Assembly: GCF_025567305.1 (NCBI RefSeq)
Contig: NZ_JAOQJP010000001.1
Span: 248,001-312,000 of the forward strand
DNA: 64,000 nt
Direction: 5' to 3'
From: Lentihominibacter butyricus
GTDB taxonomy: Bacteria; Bacillota; Clostridia; Peptostreptococcales; Anaerovoracaceae
Position 1 is the first letter of the stretch. Each line of letters begins with the position of its first letter. A program made the position numbers and the translations under genes. Shown here piece after piece: positions 61,179 to 64,000 of the stretch. The notes beneath the pieces are model-generated. The model was not told where the DNA came from, made no database searches, and saw only the letters and a program-made list of their open reading frames with translations.

Positions 61179-62153
61179 TCACCATGTGGTCCGTGTCCAG
61201 AAGCTTTCTTTGTTGTCTCTGAGCATCTTGCGGCAGATCGTTCTGGATTCTTCTGCATCGCGGCACAGCCCGAAGACCGTAGGGCCGCTCCCGCTCATGA
61301 GCACGCTTCCCGGAGAGCACATTTTCTGCATTTTGTTCTTTGTATACATAACTATAGGATAATGCTTTAATGTGTAGTTTTCAAGTACATTGATCATATT
61401 TTTTCGGATCAGAGCGGTGGAATTTGTAACGAGTCCGCAGATCAGCTCGTCATTGTCGGGATGCTCGGGTATTGCGACGGAATCGATGCCCTGATAGACC
61501 TTTGCCGTGGAAACGCTGAGTGCCGGTTTGGAAAGCACGAGGTGGCTGCGCAGGCCTTTCAGCGGTCTGAGGTCGGTGCCGGTGCCGGTCGCCAGTGCAC
61601 AGTGGCAGGCGAGCGGGTCTTTCGCAAAGTCGGGTTTGAGCGTCTTGTTTGCTGCAGCCTGGCCCATGATGCAGAACGGTACATCCGATCCGAGCTGTGC
61701 GCCTGTCCTGCACAGGTCTTCGAGGGTCAGATCGAGATCCCACAGTTTGCGGACTGCATGTATCACCGCTGCCGCATTGCTGCTGCCGCCTGCGAGTCCT
61801 GCAGCTACAGGGATGCGCTTTTTTATATCTATTATGATCGTGCCTCGGCGGTCTCCTGCGTATTTTTCTGCCATGAGAGCCGCGGCCCTGTAGGCCAGGT
61901 TGCGTTCGTCTGTCGGCAGGAAGTATCTGTTCGTGGAAAGGCGGATCGCGATCGGGTTTCCGTCGTTCTGCAGATCCGGCTGGCGCGTTTGGTGGCCGTT
62001 CTGCGGATCCCAGCGCACCATGATGTCGTCGCACAGAAGGATCTGCTGCATCACCATTTCGACCTGGTGAAAACCGTTTTCGAGGACCCCCAGCACATCC
62101 AGGGAAAGATTGATTTTTGCATATGCTCTGAGCTGCACTTTTTTCAATGTCAT
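61179..62153 (-). CDS. ispE: 4-diphosphocytidyl-2-C-methyl-D-erythritol kinase
   Basis: A 324-residue GHMP kinase: RAYAKINLSLDVLGVLENGFHQVEMVMQQI at the start, the ATP loop IPVAAGLAGGSSNAAAVI and the C-terminal VLMSGSGPTVFGL. It phosphorylates CDP-methylerythritol in the MEP pathway, which begins with dxs at 19569. Two inserts (around residues 45-75 and 165-180) make it slightly longer than usual. The start at 62153 has GGAG before it and matches the family N-terminus. Confidence 0.95.
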   Translation of the reverse strand: MTLKKVQLRAYAKINLSLDVLGVLENGFHQVEMVMQQILLCDDIMVRWDPQNGHQTRQPDLQNDGNPIAIRLSTNRYFLPTDERNLAYRAAALMAEKYAGDRRGTIIIDIKKRIPVAAGLAGGSSNAAAVIHAVRKLWDLDLTLEDLCRTGAQLGSDVPFCIMGQAAANKTLKPDFAKDPLACHCALATGTGTDLRPLKGLRSHLVLSKPALSVSTAKVYQGIDSVAIPEHPDNDELICGLVTNSTALIRKNMINVLENYTLKHYPIVMYTKNKMQKMCSPGSVLMSGSGPTVFGLCRDAEESRTICRKMLRDNKESFWTRTTW

Positions 62154-62218
62154 CGGCTCCTTTCGATCTCCCTGCGGCACTGCCGGCAGCAGCCGGCATG
62201 ATCGAGGGGATATCAATG

Positions 62219-62247
62219 AAAAGGGTGAGCCGGAAGCTCACCCTTTA
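62219..62247 (-). terminator. Terminator after the Ig-like membrane protein gene
   Basis: AAAGGGTGAGC and GCTCACCCTTT form a perfect eleven-base stem with a five-base loop, with T4 on the minus strand. Confidence 0.85.
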
Positions 62248-62287
62248 TTATTTCTGTAAATGATTTTCTGATACCGCTGCGTACAAG

Positions 62288-63184
62288 CTATTTTTTCTTG
62301 TTCTTGTTTTTCTGCTTGCCGCTCTGGTTCTTAGGGTTCGTGGTACCCTTGCTGCTGTGCTTCGGCGGTTCCGTTTTTTTCACTGTTACCTTGTAATCGC
62401 TTCCTGCTGCGGAAATCGGTTTTCTCACTGAGACTTTCTTGGTCGAAGCTGCTTTTTCTCTTTCGAGCTCCTCTGCCTCCCACTTGGCTTCTTTTTCTTT
62501 CTGTTTTGCGAGAGCCTCTGCCTGCTTGGCTTTTCTCTTCTGATCTTTTTCTACGATCTCTTCTACGGATTTGCCTGTTCTCTTCGCTTCCTTATACGGA
62601 TTCACAGTTTCAGGCTTGCCTTTCTTCTCCTGCTCTTTTTCAGCGGCTTTCTTTGCGCTGCGGCTTGTGAAGAATATCATTCCTACGATCATCACTACCA
62701 TCATGATGGTGTAGACTCTGCTGGATTTTGCCTGGTCGAGTGTCTTGAAGCTGATAGTCTGCGTCTTACCGAGCTTTGTTCCGTCTGTTGCCTGCAGATC
62801 TTCATCGATCGTCAGCTTGTATTGTGTGTTGCCTTCTATCTTGATATCGGAGTCGATGGTGTCTGATACTACCATCACGAGACCGTCTTTCTGCTCTTTA
62901 TGGCTGTAGTAAACCTTTACAGGTATTTTCTTGCCTTTCTTGTCTGTGAGTTTGAAAGCCTTGGTGTTGGACTCTCGGATGGCTTTTGATTCGGGCACCA
63001 TCTCTTTGCTGAAGTAGAGCTTTACACTGAGGTTTTCCACTGAAACGCCCTTGGCCTTGTCTTCTGGAGTGGACGATTCGATCTTTAATCCTCCGTCAGC
63101 AGACTCGCTCGCAGCGAAGCTGGCAGGTGCAAACATGCACATTGTTATGATGATCAGGCAGATCAGAGCCCCTATTCTTTTCAT
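62288..63184 (-). CDS. Membrane-anchored Ig-like domain protein
   Basis: A 298-residue protein with a signal peptide (residues 1-24, cut after ASFA), an extracytoplasmic SbsA-type Ig-like domain (about 30-150: IESSTPEDKAKGVSVENLSVKLYFSKEMV to TISFKTL), one membrane helix (about 160-177, YTIMMVVMIVGMIFF), and a long cytoplasmic tail rich in Lys, Glu and Ala with coiled-coil character, ending in NKNKKK. GGAGGAGA precedes the start, which overlaps the tadA stop. The strongly basic tail suggests contact with RNA, DNA or acidic lipids (inference). No function is known. Confidence 0.8.
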   Translation of the reverse strand: MKRIGALICLIIITMCMFAPASFAASESADGGLKIESSTPEDKAKGVSVENLSVKLYFSKEMVPESKAIRESNTKAFKLTDKKGKKIPVKVYYSHKEQKDGLVMVVSDTIDSDIKIEGNTQYKLTIDEDLQATDGTKLGKTQTISFKTLDQAKSSRVYTIMMVVMIVGMIFFTSRSAKKAAEKEQEKKGKPETVNPYKEAKRTGKSVEEIVEKDQKRKAKQAEALAKQKEKEAKWEAEELEREKAASTKKVSVRKPISAAGSDYKVTVKKTEPPKHSSKGTTNPKNQSGKQKNKNKKK

Positions 63185-63648
63185 TGCTGTTTCTCCTCCG
63201 ATTTTTTTCTTCTTAACTGTTTGAAAAAGTCTTTCATAAGACCGGCGCATTCTTTCTGCATGAGGCCGGTTTCTATTTCTGTAAAATGATTGAGTCTGCG
63301 TTCCTGAGGGATGTTGAACACTGAGCCGCAGGCGCCTCCTTTGGGATCCATCGTCCCTATATAAAGTCTGCTGATGCGTGACCATACGATGGCTCCTGCG
63401 CACATGCTGCAGGGTTCGACTGTGACGAACATGGTGCAGTCAGGGAGTCTCCAGCCGCCCAGAGCAGCTGCCGCCTGTCTTATGGCGATCATTTCTGCGT
63501 GAGCTGTCGGATCCCTGCGGGATTCGGTTTCATTATGGCCTCTGCCGATGATCTTTCCGCCGTGCACGATAACGGCTCCGACGGGGACTTCTCCCATGGC
63601 AGCAGCTTTTTTAGCCTCCTCAAGAGCTTCAAGCATATACTTTCTCAT
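63181..63648 (-). CDS. tadA: tRNA-specific adenosine deaminase
   Basis: A 155-residue zinc deaminase with the catalytic HAEMIAIRQA (His and Glu) and PCSMCAGAIVWSRI (two Cys) motifs, GEVPVGAVIV at the start and the family end LMKDFFKQLRR. It converts A34 to inosine in tRNA-Arg(ACG). The start at 63648 fits the family N-terminus. ATGA overlap with the next gene indicates coupling. Confidence 0.94.
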   Translation of the reverse strand: MRKYMLEALEEAKKAAAMGEVPVGAVIVHGGKIIGRGHNETESRRDPTAHAEMIAIRQAAAALGGWRLPDCTMFVTVEPCSMCAGAIVWSRISRLYIGTMDPKGGACGSVFNIPQERRLNHFTEIETGLMQKECAGLMKDFFKQLRRKKSEEKQQ

Positions 63649-63725
63649 ATACTTAACAATAGTATCACATTTTGCCCGGCCTATCAAGGGTATTTGCAAG
63701 GGGAGGCGCAATTTGCAAAGGGCGG

Positions 63726-64000
63726 CTACGAATTACTGTCTGAGCTGCTGCGCGGGGTTTCTTCGATATGTCCGTTAAATCTGTTTATCGATGCGATCCA
63801 GTAGCCGTACGTTCTCTGACGACGTTCCTCAGTAGTCAGATTTTCAGACTGCATGCCGTTTTGCATATCGATGATAGGCTGCCAGAAAACGAACCCTGAC
63901 TTGCCGCTGTCTGGCTGCTCTTCAGGCAGGAAGCGGCCCGGAACGCCGAGGAAGTAATGGGTGTCCTGCCACCCGAAGAGGAAATGCCCGTATTTTTTCA
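63726..64000 (-). CDS. C-terminal part of an uncharacterised protein (window edge)
   Basis: The minus-strand frame is open from the window end to TAG at 63728-63726, giving 91 residues: KKYGHFLFGWQDTHYFLGVP, GRFLPEEQPDSGKSGFVFWQ, then YGYWIASINRF and a Ser-rich tail. The GHFLFGW...YFLGVPGRF...FVFWQP...YGYWIASI pattern resembles a C-terminal domain seen in uncharacterised Clostridia proteins whose N-terminal part lies outside. I cannot give a function. Confidence 0.65.
   Translation of the reverse strand, partial: KKYGHFLFGWQDTHYFLGVPGRFLPEEQPDSGKSGFVFWQPIIDMQNGMQSENLTTEERRQRTYGYWIASINRFNGHIEETPRSSSDSNS

Overview
The window looks like a draft-genome scaffold (one run of N inside a gene) from an endospore-forming, Clostridia-type Bacillota with a base composition near one half GC by eye. 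The basis is the spoIIIA operon, spoIIR, a SPOCS/LysM spore protein, the Bacillota gene orders nusB-xseA-xseB-ispA-dxs-tlyA and alaS/ireB/ruvX, a T-box leader, Gram-positive LexA boxes and type 1B dihydroorotate dehydrogenase (pyrD+pyrK). The genus cannot be fixed from sequence alone; the sigma-54-controlled catabolic genes and amino-acid-type transporters suggest an anaerobe fermenting amino acids or amides (inference).

Layout. 1-3.4 kb: end of the spoIIIA operon (AB partial, AC, AD, AE, a very short AF, AG, AH). 3.5-10.7 kb: a sigma-54 enhancer-binding activator, three spaced palindromes and a good -24/-12 promoter, then a saccharopine-dehydrogenase-like oxidoreductase, three 48-bp tandem hairpin repeats, an unrecognised protein, a sodium/solute symporter, a small membrane protein and an amidohydrolase. 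10.9-15.6 kb: two translationally coupled YhgE/Pip membrane proteins. 15.8-33.8 kb: a long run of housekeeping genes on the + strand: nusB, a TsaD/M22-like gene, xseA, xseB, ispA, dxs, tlyA-type methyltransferase, aminotransferase, mutS, mutL, miaA, a tyrosine recombinase, a secreted GLUG-repeat protein, a methionine-gamma-lyase-like PLP enzyme and a VTT membrane protein. 33.9-36 kb: threonine ammonia-lyase and a YneA-like SOS division inhibitor behind three LexA-like boxes.

36.3-46.2 kb (minus strand): ruvX, ireB, a decayed copy of the alaS 3' end, alaS with its own promoter, and the pyrimidine operon pyrC-K-D-F-E-B-I read from one sigma-A promoter. An IS481-type element (46.3-47.4 kb) lies between this and the divergent leucine operon leuA-C-D-B, which has a T-box. 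52.5-56.4 kb: several terminator-like hairpins, a structured leader candidate, a second saccharopine-dehydrogenase-like gene and an APC permease, parallel in content to the 5-9 kb cluster. 56.6-64 kb: an Rrf2 regulator with an operator over its promoter, then minus-strand spoIIR, the gapped SPOCS/LysM gene, a FadR-type regulator, ispE, a secreted/membrane Ig-like protein, tadA and the C-terminus of an unknown protein.

The least explained parts are the sigma-54 regulon, the 48-bp repeats, two families of small hairpin-forming dispersed repeats (40 bp and 35 bp, two copies each), the leader before 53278 and the alaS relic. No rRNA, tRNA or CRISPR array was seen.
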